DNA of 64,000 nt, from positions 1-64,000 of the forward strand of contig MHBI01000053.1 of the NCBI GenBank assembly GCA_001804815.1. Reading direction: 5' to 3'. The notes below the pieces were generated by a model, which worked only from the letters and a program-made list of their open reading frames with translations, searched no databases and was not told the DNA's origin. Numbering within the stretch: the stretch's first letter is position 1; each line of letters starts with the position of its first letter. The translations under genes and the position numbers were made by a program. The stretch is from Lentisphaerae bacterium GWF2_50_93 (lineage in GTDB: Bacteria > Verrucomicrobiota > Lentisphaeria > Victivallales > GWF2-50-93). Shown piece after piece: positions 1-9,554 of the stretch.

Positions 1-135
1 GCCGGAAACACGAACCTCACACGGGTAAACCAGGCCCAGTCCGACCTCGTCAGGGCCCAGGCCGACCTCGCCAGCTCAAGGGTCAACCTCGAGAACGCCA
101 AGGCCCAGATGGAAGCCGCTATTGGCTCACGTTGA
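1..135 (+). CDS. C-terminal end of a TolC-family outer membrane efflux protein (partial)
   Basis: An open frame enters from the left edge and stops with TGA at 133-135. The 44 visible residues are heptad-like and rich in Gln, Ala, Asp and Asn, with the segments NLTRVNQAQSDLVRAQADLA and VNLENAKAQMEAAIG. This is the usual ending of a TolC/OprM-type outer membrane factor, where the final helix of the periplasmic barrel closes with an A-x-x-x-L-x-x-A-x-G pattern. Such proteins form the outer channel of tripartite efflux or type I secretion pumps. The rest of the gene and its pump partners lie outside the window, so the substrate is unknown. Confidence is moderate because only the tail is visible. 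Confidence 0.6.
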   Translation, partial: AGNTNLTRVNQAQSDLVRAQADLASSRVNLENAKAQMEAAIGSR

Positions 136-744
136 CATAGCAAGTAGGTACGTGCTTCAGCATGTACCATCTTAATATAGGTGATTGGATGACTGGATTT
201 ATTCGCCTGGGCGAATTGATGGATGGTTGCGTATCACAAACATAAGGCAAAAATAGCCTGGATAAATTATCCGAAATGCCTTTCTAATAATTCTCCTGTA
301 TCTCCATGATTTCTGTGTTATCTTGAACTCAAACCCAATCATCCATTCATCTGTCATCCCGTGGGTTGACTGTGAATTAACCTAGATATTGCATTTGATT
401 GTTGAGTTCAGCAATATCTACCTTGGTGGCATAGGATTATGCCGCCAAGGCCGAGCACACTTTCGTGTCTCGGGGTTAACCCTCCCGAGCGCCTTTCGGC
501 CTCGGGACAAGCTGGTTTTTCGAGGCTTTTGCCTCGAAAACATCGGCCTCCCGGTAAATTTTGCCACCTTAAACGCAAAATTTAGGTTAAGAATGGTACA
601 ACCTGAAGGATGTACCTACTTACGAGCTATCCGCCTTCACCCATGCGCTACGGCGAGACAGGCAAATTTTGCAGGATCCCTTGCCTTATTACAGGCTTGC
701 CATATAGTTTGCCATAACCAAAAATAAAATTCCCGTCAGGTAAT
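136..744. other. Gene-free 0.6 kb gap with repeat halves
   Basis: No convincing gene lies here; the open frame at 389-727 runs through repeat-like sequence and looks like no known protein. The gap holds two facing halves of the AAGTAGG repeat (142-174 and 589-623). Between them are a segment rich in GGATGA/TCATCC words (about 182-362) and a palindromic CCTCGGGA/GAGGC-rich stretch (about 480-560). Confidence 0.5.
142..623. repeat. Split AAGTAGG palindromic repeat (family A), halves at 142-174 and 589-623
   Basis: The left half begins AAGTAGGTACGTGCTTCAGC and ends in CATGTACCATCTT. The right half is its inverted partner, AAGAATGGTAC ... GTACCTACTT. Elsewhere in the window (36428, 37396 and 40098) the two halves are only about 10-20 bases apart. 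Here about 415 bases separate them, so something may have inserted between them. Confidence 0.7.
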
Positions 745-1797
745 ATGCCAACAGTATATATAAAGGGGATCAGCAAGCAGTATCTGCCTGGAAATCCCGT
801 CCTGCTTCCTCTTGACCTCTCAGTCAGTTCAGGGGAATTGTTCTTCCTGCTTGGACCGAGCGGATGCGGCAAGTCGACCCTGCTCCGGATAATCGCCGGC
901 TTCGTCTGTCCTGATACCGGAACCATCAGCTTTGACCAGAAGGACATCACCAACATTCCGCCTGAAAAACGCCAGGCGGCAATGGTCTTCCAGAATTATG
1001 CATTATGGCCCCACATGACGGTATATGAGAATGTCGCATTCGGACTTGAAGCCGCTGGAATCAGGAATCCTGAACTCGACAGGTCTGTCAGGACCGCCCT
1101 GGAAACAGTCCAGCTGGGCGATTTCCATGGCCGCAAACCCACATCCCTTTCCGGCGGACAGCAGCAGCGGGTTGCGCTTGCCAGGGCTCTGGCTGTAAAT
1201 CCTGACGTGCTCCTGCTGGACGAGCCGCTTTCAAATCTTGATGCCAGGCTCCGCGACTCGATGCGCGTCGAAATACGCCGCATATGCAAGGAACGGAACC
1301 TTACTGCAATCTACGTCACCCATGACCGCAGGGAAGCGCTCAGCATGGCCGACCGGATCGCGGTGATTGACAAAGGGATGATCCAGCAGACCGGCACACC
1401 CGAGGAACTGTACCGCAGGCCTGCAAACCGTTTTGTCGCCAGCTTCCTCGGTGAATGCAATTTCATTCCAGTGACACATGTCTCCTCCGGAAAAAATGGA
1501 ACTGCGGTCAAAACCTCAATTGGAGAAATGGTTTCGGCGTCCCAGGCGCCTGCAGGAGGATCTGAAACAAGCGCCATGGTCCGGCCGGAGAATATCCTGC
1601 TCGACCCGGCTGAAGGCCCCAACATATTTGAAGCGGTCATTGAAAGCGGCGTCTTCCTTGGAGAGACCTCCGCATGGAACATAAATTCCGGCGGATGCAG
1701 GCTTGCGGTGTCGGAGATGGGAATAAGGAAAAGGATGCCCGGTGACAAATGCAGCTTCAGCATCGCTCCGGAAAATGTGGTCCTGCTGAAATGCTAA
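745..1797 (+). CDS. ABC transporter ATP-binding protein, Fe3+/spermidine/sulfate importer type
   Basis: This 350-aa cytoplasmic ATPase would power the importer encoded just downstream. Walker A is GPSGCGKST at residues 37-45. The Q-loop Gln is near 83, the signature LSGGQQQR at 135-142, Walker B VLLLDE at 155-160, and the switch His is in VTHDRREAL near 193. The C-terminal ~110 residues form a TOBE-like domain containing MVRPENILL, typical of the PotA/FbpC/CysA subfamily. About 290 bases containing a palindromic repeat separate it from the binding-protein gene on the same strand, so co-transcription is likely but not shown. Family membership is very secure. The substrate (iron, polyamine, 2-aminoethylphosphonate or other) cannot be read from the sequence. 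Confidence 0.93.
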   Translation: MPTVYIKGISKQYLPGNPVLLPLDLSVSSGELFFLLGPSGCGKSTLLRIIAGFVCPDTGTISFDQKDITNIPPEKRQAAMVFQNYALWPHMTVYENVAFGLEAAGIRNPELDRSVRTALETVQLGDFHGRKPTSLSGGQQQRVALARALAVNPDVLLLDEPLSNLDARLRDSMRVEIRRICKERNLTAIYVTHDRREALSMADRIAVIDKGMIQQTGTPEELYRRPANRFVASFLGECNFIPVTHVSSGKNGTAVKTSIGEMVSASQAPAGGSETSAMVRPENILLDPAEGPNIFEAVIESGVFLGETSAWNINSGGCRLAVSEMGIRKRMPGDKCSFSIAPENVVLLKC

Positions 1798-1845
1798 TCA
1801 ACTAATTTTATAACCACAGAACACCTGGAGCAGCTTGCGCCGCAA

Positions 1846-2022
1846 CCAAATTCGAAATCCGAATATCGAAATCCCGCAAAGCGGGACAAGTTCGAAATTT
1901 ATCCTGCTGGTGCAGGACAAATTTGGAAATAAAGGAATTTCAAATGTTTTAAACATTGTTTTAGAATTCATGTTTTCTTAATTTCGAGCTTGTTTCGGAT
2001 TTCGAATTTCGCACTTCGGATT
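1846..2022. repeat. Inverted repeat of the AAATCCGAATATCGAAATCC family (family D)
   Basis: The left arm is rich in TTCGAAATCCGAATATCGAA words and contains a small CCCGC-AAA-GCGGG hairpin. The right arm (about 1980-2020) is its inverse, TTTCGGATTTCGAATTTCG. A second copy lies at 14371-14484. Repeats of this wording are common in PVC-group and candidate-phylum genomes. Confidence 0.75.
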
Positions 2023-2087
2023 TAATGTGCCATAACGAGACAATCAATAGAACTGACCGCATCATTTTAAAAATAAGGGAAGGACAC

Positions 2088-3695
2088 ATGCTCAGCCGGT
2101 TGCTTCTGACATTTACTCCGCTCGTCTTCCTTATTGCAATCCCGGTACTGCTCCAGCCGCATTCCGTAACTGAGACAATTTCCGGCAGCGACCACCTGAT
2201 AATAATTACGCCCCATGCCGAACCGATAAAATATGAATTCGAACACGCCTTCAGGAAATATTACCGCGAAGAGTTCGGCAGGGATGTGGCCCTTGACTGG
2301 CGGAGCCCGGGAGGGACTTCCGACATTGTCCGCTACATCAACGACCGTTTCGAGGCATCCTTCCGCCAATGCTGGGAGTCCAATCCGGAAAACGGAAAAT
2401 GGAGCAAGGACATTGCAGGGGCGTTCACCAACTACCGCCTTGACAGACCATCGCCGGACACTCCTCCTGACTCCTTGAAGGCGAGGAAGATGTTCCTCTC
2501 GTCGGAAGTTGGGATCGGGATAGATCTGTTCTTCGGCGGCGGAGCCTATGATCATGCCAAGCATGCCGACAAGGGATATGCAGTCGATGCAGGAATACAG
2601 AAGCTCCATCCCGACTGGTTCACTGATGAAAGAATCCCCAGGGAATTCAGCGGTGAAAACTTATACGACAGGCAGGGCCGCTATTATGGCGTCTGCCTAG
2701 CCTCGTTCGGCATCTGCTACAATGTCGACAGGATCAAATCCATGCGCGAATCCTCCCCGCCCGCCACCTGGCACGATCTCGGCGAAGCGCGGTTCCTCCG
2801 GCAGATTGCCATAGCTGATCCGACAAAGTCCGGCTCAATCAACAAATGTTTCGAGATGCTCATCCAGGAGACAATGTCTGAAGCAGTCGCCAAGGACGGT
2901 CCGGATGCCAGGAGCGCAGGCTGGGCAGACGGACTCAACCTGATAAAACGCATTGCCGCCAATTCAAGATACATCACGGATTCCGCTGGAAAAGTTCCTC
3001 AGGACGTCGCCAACGGCGACACTGCGGCGGGCATGTGCATAGACTTCTACGGACGTACCGAGGCTGAATGGACGGAGATGCAGTCCGGATCAAACCGCGT
3101 GGTCTATGTTTCACCGCGCAATGGAACTTCCGTATCTCCGGATCCGATCCAGCTTCTGCGAGGTTCGCAAAATCCACAGGCCGCCCGCGCCTTCATAGAA
3201 TTTGTCCTTTCAAGGGAAGGACAGAAGCTTTGGAATTTCAAGGTTGGAACGCCTGGAGGTCCGATCAAGTATGCCCTCAGGCGCACTCCAATCCGGAAGG
3301 ACATGTTCGTACCCGAATACCAAAGATACCTGTCCGACGCAGGCTATGATCCTTACCAGGCGAGCCAGGGGTTCAAATATCATGCCGACTGGACAGGCCC
3401 TTATTTCGGCCTCATCCGCACCATGATAAAATGCATCGCCCTCGACCCTCAGCCCGAACTTAACAGGGCATGGGAGGAAATCACCATGGCAGGCGGTCCA
3501 GGAGCCGTCCCGCAGGCGATGGCTGAATTCAACAGGCTGCCATTTGGATATGCCGAAGCCGCGAAGAACTCATCACGCCTCTATCCGGGCAAGGACTGGA
3601 CGATGCTTGACGTGATCAGACTTAGGCGCGAATGGACTGAGGAATCCAGGCAGAACTACATGAAGGCCGCATCGCTGGCGCAGGAGGGGAAATGA
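2088..3695 (+). CDS. ABC transporter extracellular solute-binding protein, iron/AfuA-like
   Basis: This 535-aa protein is probably the periplasmic receptor of the ABC importer. I chose the ATG at 2088 over an in-frame ATG at 2025 because AGGGAAGGA lies directly before it. The protein then opens with a signal or anchor segment, MLSRLLLTFTPLVFLIAIPV. The mature part starts with LIIITPHAEPIKYEFEHAF, the usual first strand of type 2 periplasmic binding proteins of the Fe3+/AfuA group. GTSDIVRYI and AADIVFGGG-like positions (DLFFGGGAYDH) follow. No cysteine lipobox is present, so it is either free in the periplasm or anchored by its N-terminal helix. At 535 aa it is longer than the usual 340-400. 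Its stop overlaps the permease start (ATGA), supporting one transcript. Confidence 0.85.
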   Translation: MLSRLLLTFTPLVFLIAIPVLLQPHSVTETISGSDHLIIITPHAEPIKYEFEHAFRKYYREEFGRDVALDWRSPGGTSDIVRYINDRFEASFRQCWESNPENGKWSKDIAGAFTNYRLDRPSPDTPPDSLKARKMFLSSEVGIGIDLFFGGGAYDHAKHADKGYAVDAGIQKLHPDWFTDERIPREFSGENLYDRQGRYYGVCLASFGICYNVDRIKSMRESSPPATWHDLGEARFLRQIAIADPTKSGSINKCFEMLIQETMSEAVAKDGPDARSAGWADGLNLIKRIAANSRYITDSAGKVPQDVANGDTAAGMCIDFYGRTEAEWTEMQSGSNRVVYVSPRNGTSVSPDPIQLLRGSQNPQAARAFIEFVLSREGQKLWNFKVGTPGGPIKYALRRTPIRKDMFVPEYQRYLSDAGYDPYQASQGFKYHADWTGPYFGLIRTMIKCIALDPQPELNRAWEEITMAGGPGAVPQAMAEFNRLPFGYAEAAKNSSRLYPGKDWTMLDVIRLRREWTEESRQNYMKAASLAQEGK

Positions 3696-5356
3696 ATCTC
3701 ATGCGCTATGCTACGGCGTTCCTGCTGCTGGTCTTTTTTACATTATTCCTGCTGCTGCCAGTATATACTGTGATCGAACAGGGGTTGAACGCCAGGATGA
3801 TCCTCGAAATATTCAGGAGTTCAATATATGTGGAAGGCATGCTCAACTCCTTTGCGATCGCAGTGGTCACCACGGCCATGGTCTTCCTGATCGCCATGCC
3901 CCTGGCCATTGCATATGACAAGTTTGAGTTTCCAGGGAAAAAGCTCTCGAACATACTCATCATGCTGCCTATGATCCTGCCGCCCTTCGTGGGCGCGCTG
4001 GGTTTCCAGCACATCCTCGGGAACTATGGCGTCTTCAACACCATCCTGGTGGCAGCCGGCCTGCCCGCCTTCGACTGGCTCGGGGGTCACGGCCGCTTCT
4101 GGTCGGTCTGCCTGATCGAGGCGCTGCACCTGTATCCAATCCTCTATCTGAACCTGGTTACAGCCTTTGCAAACATAGATCCGTCGATGGGCGAAGCAGG
4201 CATGAACATGGGAGCATCCCGCTGGCGCCGCTTCAGGAGAATCACGCTTCCTCTCCTGAAACCCGGAATGCTCGCCGGTGGAAGCATAGTCCTCATCTGG
4301 AGCTTCACCGAACTTGGAACCCCTCTGATGTTCGGCTACAACAGGGTTACGACCGTCCAGATTTTCAATGGCATCACAGAGCTGGAGACCAATCCCCTGC
4401 CGTACTCGCTCGTCCTGATCATGCTGGTGATTTCCGCCGGACTTTACATGCTGTCAAGATTTGCATTCGGCGGAAGCGCAGCCGTATCTGTCACAAAAGG
4501 AGGGATGGGAAGTTCCGCCATCACCATACCAGGCTGGAAGAAATACCTGCCTCTGGCCCTTTTGCTTGGCATAACCTTCTGCGCCACGATGCCGCATGTC
4601 GCGCTGATCCTGACCGCCTTCTCAAAGGACTGGTATGGCACCATAGTCCCGCATGCCTATTCCATGATGCACTTCGAAAACGCCCTCTCCGACAAGATGG
4701 TCGTACCAAGCATCCTCAACAGCCTGACATATTCCGGAATTGCAATGCTTTTTGCGGTAGTCGCAGGATTCATGACCGCCCTCCTTGTCGTCCGCTGGAA
4801 GATCAGGGGCGCCATCCTGTTCGACATGCTTTCAATGCTGCCTCTTGCCGTGCCGGGCATCATCATGGCATTCGGATATCTCAGCCTGTCCGTGCGTTTC
4901 GAGTGGGCCCGTGAAATCATGAATCCGATAACAAACCCGACCCTGCTGCTTGCTGCGGCCTATGCGGTACGCCGCCTGCCCTACGTGGTCAGGGCCGCGG
5001 CCGCAGGCCTGGAGCAGACGCCGGTGGAACTGGAGGAGGCTGCGAAAAATCTCGGTGCAGGTTCGTTCATGACAATCCGCCGGATAACGGTCCCCCTGAT
5101 AAGCGCCAACATCATTGTCGGGGCGCTGTTTGCGTTCAGCTTCTCCATGCTTGAAGTGTCGGATTCGCTGATACTGGCGCAGAAAAGCGCGTTCTTCCCG
5201 ATCACAAGGGCGATTTTCGAGCTATCCCAGATATTGGGCTCAGGCCCGTATATCGCATGCGCCTTCGGAGTCTGGGCGATGCTGTTCCTGGCATTCACCC
5301 TGGGAGCGGCCACGATACTCCTCGGCAAAAAAATGGGAGCTCTGTTCAGGCTGTAA
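3692..5356 (+). CDS. ABC transporter permease, two fused permease domains (FbpB-like)
   Basis: This 554-aa inner-membrane protein carries two copies of the binding-protein-dependent permease domain in one chain, as in iron (FbpB/SfuB) importers. Each half has its own EAA loop for contact with the ATPase: EAGMNMGASRWRRFRRITLP in the first and EEAAKNLGAGSFMTIRRITV in the second. About 12 hydrophobic segments are visible, with the two halves joined near residues 265-290. The start overlaps the binding-protein stop by four bases (ATGA), indicating translational coupling. With the ATPase at 745 and the binding protein at 2088 it makes a complete importer. The substrate is not determined. Confidence 0.92.
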   Translation: MNLMRYATAFLLLVFFTLFLLLPVYTVIEQGLNARMILEIFRSSIYVEGMLNSFAIAVVTTAMVFLIAMPLAIAYDKFEFPGKKLSNILIMLPMILPPFVGALGFQHILGNYGVFNTILVAAGLPAFDWLGGHGRFWSVCLIEALHLYPILYLNLVTAFANIDPSMGEAGMNMGASRWRRFRRITLPLLKPGMLAGGSIVLIWSFTELGTPLMFGYNRVTTVQIFNGITELETNPLPYSLVLIMLVISAGLYMLSRFAFGGSAAVSVTKGGMGSSAITIPGWKKYLPLALLLGITFCATMPHVALILTAFSKDWYGTIVPHAYSMMHFENALSDKMVVPSILNSLTYSGIAMLFAVVAGFMTALLVVRWKIRGAILFDMLSMLPLAVPGIIMAFGYLSLSVRFEWAREIMNPITNPTLLLAAAYAVRRLPYVVRAAAAGLEQTPVELEEAAKNLGAGSFMTIRRITVPLISANIIVGALFAFSFSMLEVSDSLILAQKSAFFPITRAIFELSQILGSGPYIACAFGVWAMLFLAFTLGAATILLGKKMGALFRL

Positions 5357-5385
5357 AGAATCTCCGCCAGGAGATTCTTTATTTC
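5355..5385 (+). terminator. Rho-independent terminator of the ABC importer operon
   Basis: A perfect 11-bp stem (AAAGAATCTCC / GGAGATTCTTT) with the loop GCCA overlaps the permease stop codon and is followed by a short T-rich tract. It separates the importer genes from the phosphoketolase gene. Confidence 0.75.
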
Positions 5386-5470
5386 GCATGCAAAGAGCAA
5401 GGACTCATATCGTCCCCGATTAGATATATCCCTGATGAGGATGTATTTTATCTTCGAAAGAGGTGAAAAC

Positions 5471-7843
5471 ATGAACAATGAAACCGACACGACAATTTCC
5501 GCCGATGAAATCTCGCAGCTCAACGCCTACTGGCGCGCGGCGAACTACCTTTCCGTAGGGCAGATCTACCTCCTCGACAACCCCATGCTGCGCGAACCGC
5601 TGAAGCTCGACCACATAAAGCCAAGGCTTCTCGGACACTGGGGTACGACGCCAGGACTCAACTTCATGTATGTCCACCTCAACCGCATCATCAGGAAAAA
5701 TGATCTGGACATGATCTACATCACCGGTCCCGGACATGGAGGACCTGCGATGGTCGCGAACGCGTATCTCGAAGGCACATACAGCGAATATTATCCGAAC
5801 ATCACCCAGGACGCCGACGGAATCAAAAAGCTCTTCAAGCAGTTCTCGTTCCCTGGCGGAATTCCCAGCCACGTAGCTCCGGAGACCCCCGGTTCGATCC
5901 ACGAAGGCGGAGAACTCGGATACGCAGTATCGCATGCTTTCGGAGCGGCGTTCGACAATCCTAGCCTTATCGTCGCATGCATTGTCGGCGACGGTGAAGC
6001 GGAGACAGGCCCCCTCGCCGCAAGCTGGCATTCAAACAAGTTCCTGAATCCTGCCAGGGACGGCGCGGTCATCCCGATCCTCCATCTGAACGGATACAAG
6101 ATCGCAAATCCCACGGTTCTCGCACGCATCAGCAAGAAGGAGCTGAAACAGCTTTTCTATGGATACGGCTACAAGCCTTATTTTGTCGAAGGCTCCAATC
6201 CTGAAAAGATGCACGTCGCCATGGCGGAGACTCTTGACACCATCGTCGCGGAGATCAAACAGATCCAGAAAGACGCGAGGGAGAACGGAAAGAATGAAAG
6301 GCCGATGTGGCCGATGATCATCTTCCGTTCGCCGAAAGGATGGACAGGCCCGAAATCAGTCGATGGAAAGAAAACCGAGAATTACTGGCGTTCCCACCAG
6401 GTTCCGCTTTCAGAACTTGCGACGAAACCCCAGCATATAAAAATCCTCGAAAAATGGATGAAGAGCTACAAGTCCGAAGAACTCTTCGATGCCGAAGGCA
6501 AACTTCTTGCGAATCTCGCAGACCTCGCCCCGAAAGGCAAACGCAGGATGAGCGACAACCCGGTCGCCAACGGCGGACTTCTCCTGAAGGATCTGAAGAT
6601 GCCGGACTTCAGGAATTTCGCTGTGAAATTTGATAAGCCCGGAACTTCCGAAGCTGAATCAACGCGGGTCATGGGCAAGTTCCTGGCAGAAGTCATGAAG
6701 ATGAACATGGACTCAAAGAATTTCAGGATAGTTGGTCCCGACGAGACGACGTCAAACAGGCTCAACGCAGTCCTGGATGTCACGCCGCGCACCTGGATGG
6801 CGGAAACGATTCCCGACGACGATCATCTCTCGAAGGATGGCCGCGTAATGGAAATACTGAGCGAGCATACATGCCAGGGCTGGCTTGAAGGATACCTGCT
6901 CACCGGCAGACACGGCTTCTTCTCATGCTACGAGGCGTTCATACATATCATTGACTCGATGTTCAACCAGCACGCCAAATGGCTGAAGACGACCAGCCAT
7001 ATTCCATGGCGCCGCCCAATCGCATCCCTGAACTATCTGCTGACTTCGCATGTCTGGCGCCAGGATCACAACGGGTTCTCTCACCAGGATCCGGGATTCA
7101 TCGATCATGTCATCAACAAGAAAGCCGAAGTGATACGGGTATATCTCCCGCCGGATGCGAATACGCTCCTGTCCGTCACCGACCACTGCCTGAGAAGCAG
7201 GAACTATGTGAACGTAGTGGTCGCGGGAAAACAGCCGGCACTGCAGTATCTGGACATTGATTCGGCAATCAGGCACTGCACGACAGGAGTCGGGATCTGG
7301 AACTGGGCGAGCAATGATCACGGAGGCGAACCAGACGTGGTGATTGCCTGCGCCGGAGATGTTCCGACACTTGAAGCCCTGGCGGCGGTTGACCTGCTCA
7401 GGAAAAATCTTCCTGACCTTAAAGTCCGTTTCGTAAATGTCGTCGACCTGATGTCCCTTCAGCCGCAGAACGAACATCCACACGGTTTGTCGGATGCGGA
7501 TTTCGACAGCATATTCACGAAGGACAAGCCTGTGATATTCGCGTTCCATGGATATCCCTGGCTGATCCACAGGCTCACCTACCGCAGGACGAACCATGGC
7601 AATTTCCATGTGCGCGGATACAAGGAGGAAGGCACGACCACGACTCCGTTCGACATGGCGGTGCTGAACGAGATCGACCGCTTCAATCTTGTGGACGACG
7701 TGATCGACAGGGTCGCCAAGATCCACGACAAGGCCGCACATGTCAAGCAGTGGCTGCATGACAAGCTAATCGAGCACAAGCACTACATCCAGGCGCACGG
7801 CGAGGACATGCCCGAGATCCGCGACTGGAAATGGCCGTATTGA
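5471..7843 (+). CDS. xfp: Phosphoketolase (xylulose-5-phosphate/fructose-6-phosphate)
   Basis: This 790-aa cytoplasmic enzyme would cleave xylulose-5-P (and/or fructose-6-P) with phosphate to acetyl-phosphate plus glyceraldehyde-3-P (or erythrose-4-P), using thiamine diphosphate. The length matches the family. Visible signatures are [12 protein letters not shown] (about residue 88), [19 protein letters not shown], the ThDP/Mg site [15 protein letters not shown] with [11 protein letters not shown], and the C-terminal [18 protein letters not shown] preferred the ATG at 5471 to the upstream ATG at 5435 because AAAGAGGTG sits 6-7 bases before it. The gene stands alone after the importer terminator. 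Acetate kinase or phosphotransacetylase genes are not in the window. Confidence 0.96.
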   Translation: MNNETDTTISADEISQLNAYWRAANYLSVGQIYLLDNPMLREPLKLDHIKPRLLGHWGTTPGLNFMYVHLNRIIRKNDLDMIYITGPGHGGPAMVANAYLEGTYSEYYPNITQDADGIKKLFKQFSFPGGIPSHVAPETPGSIHEGGELGYAVSHAFGAAFDNPSLIVACIVGDGEAETGPLAASWHSNKFLNPARDGAVIPILHLNGYKIANPTVLARISKKELKQLFYGYGYKPYFVEGSNPEKMHVAMAETLDTIVAEIKQIQKDARENGKNERPMWPMIIFRSPKGWTGPKSVDGKKTENYWRSHQVPLSELATKPQHIKILEKWMKSYKSEELFDAEGKLLANLADLAPKGKRRMSDNPVANGGLLLKDLKMPDFRNFAVKFDKPGTSEAESTRVMGKFLAEVMKMNMDSKNFRIVGPDETTSNRLNAVLDVTPRTWMAETIPDDDHLSKDGRVMEILSEHTCQGWLEGYLLTGRHGFFSCYEAFIHIIDSMFNQHAKWLKTTSHIPWRRPIASLNYLLTSHVWRQDHNGFSHQDPGFIDHVINKKAEVIRVYLPPDANTLLSVTDHCLRSRNYVNVVVAGKQPALQYLDIDSAIRHCTTGVGIWNWASNDHGGEPDVVIACAGDVPTLEALAAVDLLRKNLPDLKVRFVNVVDLMSLQPQNEHPHGLSDADFDSIFTKDKPVIFAFHGYPWLIHRLTYRRTNHGNFHVRGYKEEGTTTTPFDMAVLNEIDRFNLVDDVIDRVAKIHDKAAHVKQWLHDKLIEHKHYIQAHGEDMPEIRDWKWPY

Positions 7844-7895
7844 GGCTGAAGAAACAAAAATATTGTGGCTTAATAACAAGTTCGGTGAAAATAAT

Positions 7896-8189
7896 ATGGG
7901 GTTATATCACCTTCAAATACGCCAAGGAAAGTCTGAAGCCGTAATTGAACTAGCCAAGGCTTCAGGTATTTCATTTGCCCGCGTTACCAACGACGAATAC
8001 GGAACACATTATTGGTTCAAGCGTACGAAGCAAAATCGAGAGGTCGCGATTACGATTACAAAAATTAAAGAAGGGAAAGAACATATTAGGATGGGAGTGT
8101 CACCACTATGCAATTCGCTTGCCAAGAACCTTGAGGATGCCGATTTAATTGTTCCATTTGAATTCAAAAACAAGAAATCTGAACCATAG
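7896..8189 (+). CDS. Hypothetical protein, 97 aa
   Basis: I do not recognise this small soluble protein. It has mixed charge, no membrane segment, and a central patch YWFKRTKQNREVAITITKI that looks like alternating beta strands. The ATG at 7896 is preceded by GGTGAAAATA; an alternative TTG at 7863 has no ribosome site. It lies 52 bases after phosphoketolase on the same strand and could be read through from it. Repeats follow immediately. Codon use is more AT-rich than in xfp. It is probably a real gene, but function is unknown. Confidence 0.5.
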   Translation: MGLYHLQIRQGKSEAVIELAKASGISFARVTNDEYGTHYWFKRTKQNREVAITITKIKEGKEHIRMGVSPLCNSLAKNLEDADLIVPFEFKNKKSEP

Positions 8190-8289
8190 GCATTCTCCTA
8201 ACGGTTTCAGCCTATGAATCCGGAAAAATACCGGCTGACACAATGGAAAACGTATTTGAACGGCTTTCGAGACAATGAAATTTGTCTTA

Positions 8290-8365
8290 AAAGTAACACA
8301 GACATTCTTGTCTGTGTGTTCAAATTTAATTTTCAATCGCAGACAGGAATGTCTGCGTTACCCCT
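8290..8365. repeat. Palindromic repeat with AAGTAAC ends (family E)
   Basis: Two hairpins face each other: ACACAGACATTCTTGTCTGT at about 8295 and CGCAGACAGGAATGTCTGCG at 8338-8357. The outer ends read AAGTAAC and GTTAC, the same termini as the family C repeats near 38.1, 39.9 and 42.8 kb. Confidence 0.7.
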
Positions 8366-8599
8366 TCTCAGAACACCGTCTAGCTATCTGACTCCCTCGT
8401 CGGGTATTCGGCCCCAGGAGATAAAACATGGACAAGAAAAAACAGTAGAACTACGAACAATTACGTTATAGAACACACATTGCGTATTTTTTTGGCATAC
8501 TATGGAGCATGGCATGTTTGAAAATAAAGAGAATATATCCAAGAACATGCCTTGCGGCACTTGTCCGCCCTAGGTGTGTGTCGGACTTAAGGTTTTTTG

Positions 8600-8677
8600 C
8601 TTGTAGTAGCGCATGTTTGCGCGTTCTTAACGGAATCTCAAAATACTGAAGAACGCGCAAACATGCGCTACTGCCAA
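8600..8677. repeat. Inverted repeat, GTAGTAGCGCATGTTTGCGC family (family B)
   Basis: The left arm is CTTGTAGTAGCGCATGTTTG followed by CGCGTTCTT. The right arm is the inverse, AAGAACGCGCAAACATGCGC followed by TACTGCC. About 20 bases separate the arms. Related copies lie near 30.05, 36.4, 38.4 and 40.07 kb. Confidence 0.75.
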
Positions 8678-8770
8678 ACAATTTCACTGCCGTCCAATGG
8701 ATTAATGGATTGTTGGAAGGCAAAGACATAGGAACAATCCATCCGTCATCCTGTGGGATGACTCTGTATT

Positions 8771-9064
8771 TTACTTGCCGGCTTTTTCGGCCTTGTCAGC
8801 TTTCACTTCGACGGTTACGGCTGTCATGCGATATACGATGGTGACTTTCGCGCCAACCTTGAGTTCGCCGGTGATCTTACTGGCGGCATCACGCGTAATC
8901 TCCCAGTTGCCGTCATCCTTTGTCTGGACGATGATCTTGGTATCAGTCAATTCCACGATCGGTCCGGTAACCTGGTACGACTTGACCTTGGCTTCGGCCG
9001 AGGCCGAGAAGGATACCGCGATCAGCATTCCAGCCACAAGGCACATCACAATCAGACGCTTCAT
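8771..9064 (-). CDS. Small secreted protein, 97 aa
   Basis: The protein starts with a clear signal peptide (MKRLIVMCLVAGMLIAVSFS, then ASAEA, with likely cleavage after ASA). A compact ~60-residue domain of alternating strands follows (VTGPIVELTDTKIIVQTKD, KVGAKVTIVYRMTAVTVEVK), ending in a Lys/Ala-rich tail. It resembles small periplasmic beta-barrel domains of the OB type, but I cannot name a family. The start at 9064 has GGAGAG upstream; longer in-frame starts lack a ribosome site. It is a single gene on its strand with a 490-base gap upstream. Confidence 0.7.
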   Translation of the reverse strand: MKRLIVMCLVAGMLIAVSFSASAEAKVKSYQVTGPIVELTDTKIIVQTKDDGNWEITRDAASKITGELKVGAKVTIVYRMTAVTVEVKADKAEKAGK

Positions 9065-9554
9065 AATGCACTCTCCATAAATATTGACAGTTTTTCGGAT
9101 GAGACAAAAAATAATCTGAAAGCAATAATTATCAAGTGGATGGGCTGGAAAAAGTGAAGGAGCCCCGCGGAGGGGGATCCGCAGAACTCCTTCTATGGGA
9201 ATGGGAAGAAAGACCAAATCCATATAATTCAAGAGAAAAGAGCCGGAATTCCAAAGGCCAATATCACAATTATGACAGTGGCATAAGTCAGAACATCCAT
9301 TGGCGTAAAGCTCAATTTGACATCCACAACCGCCTCTTGTACTCTTGATTTCATGGTTGATTTAAAGCAGTAGTCGTGCCAACATGTTAAATGATAAATG
9401 TAATATCTTTATTATTAATATATTATAAATATTATCACTTAAACTGACAAACCCTTATACCCATACTATTTTATAGTAGAAAATAAGAATTATTGGTTGT
9501 ATTTCATTGGATACAAAGAAGATAGGAACTACAATAAAAGAAGGTCGTACCAAA
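9065..9554. other. Gene-free 0.49 kb gap, AT-rich, with an inverted pair
   Basis: I found no gene. It holds the promoter region for the small secreted protein, a possible hairpin GAAGGAG...CTCCTTC at 9156-9198, and a very AT-rich stretch at 9385-9440. An inverted pair CCCATACTAT (9460-9469) / ATAGTATGGG (9555-9564) has its right copy overlapping the stop codon of the next gene. Confidence 0.45.

Larger units (their letters stand above)
8190..8770. other. Gene-free 0.58 kb gap with two palindromic repeats
   Basis: I see no gene. The gap contains a palindrome with AAGTAAC ends at 8290-8365 and a repeat-B inverted pair at 8600-8677. About 8690-8768 holds words like TCCATCCGTCATCCTGTGGG that resemble the stretch near 340-365. 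Confidence 0.5.

Noticed and set aside
389..727. 112-codon open frame before the ABC transporter ATPase
   Set aside because: It translates repeat-like palindromic sequence (GC-rich inverted words) and matches no protein style seen in the window.
6923..7759. 278-codon open frame on the minus strand
   Set aside because: It is antisense to phosphoketolase and has no protein-like features.
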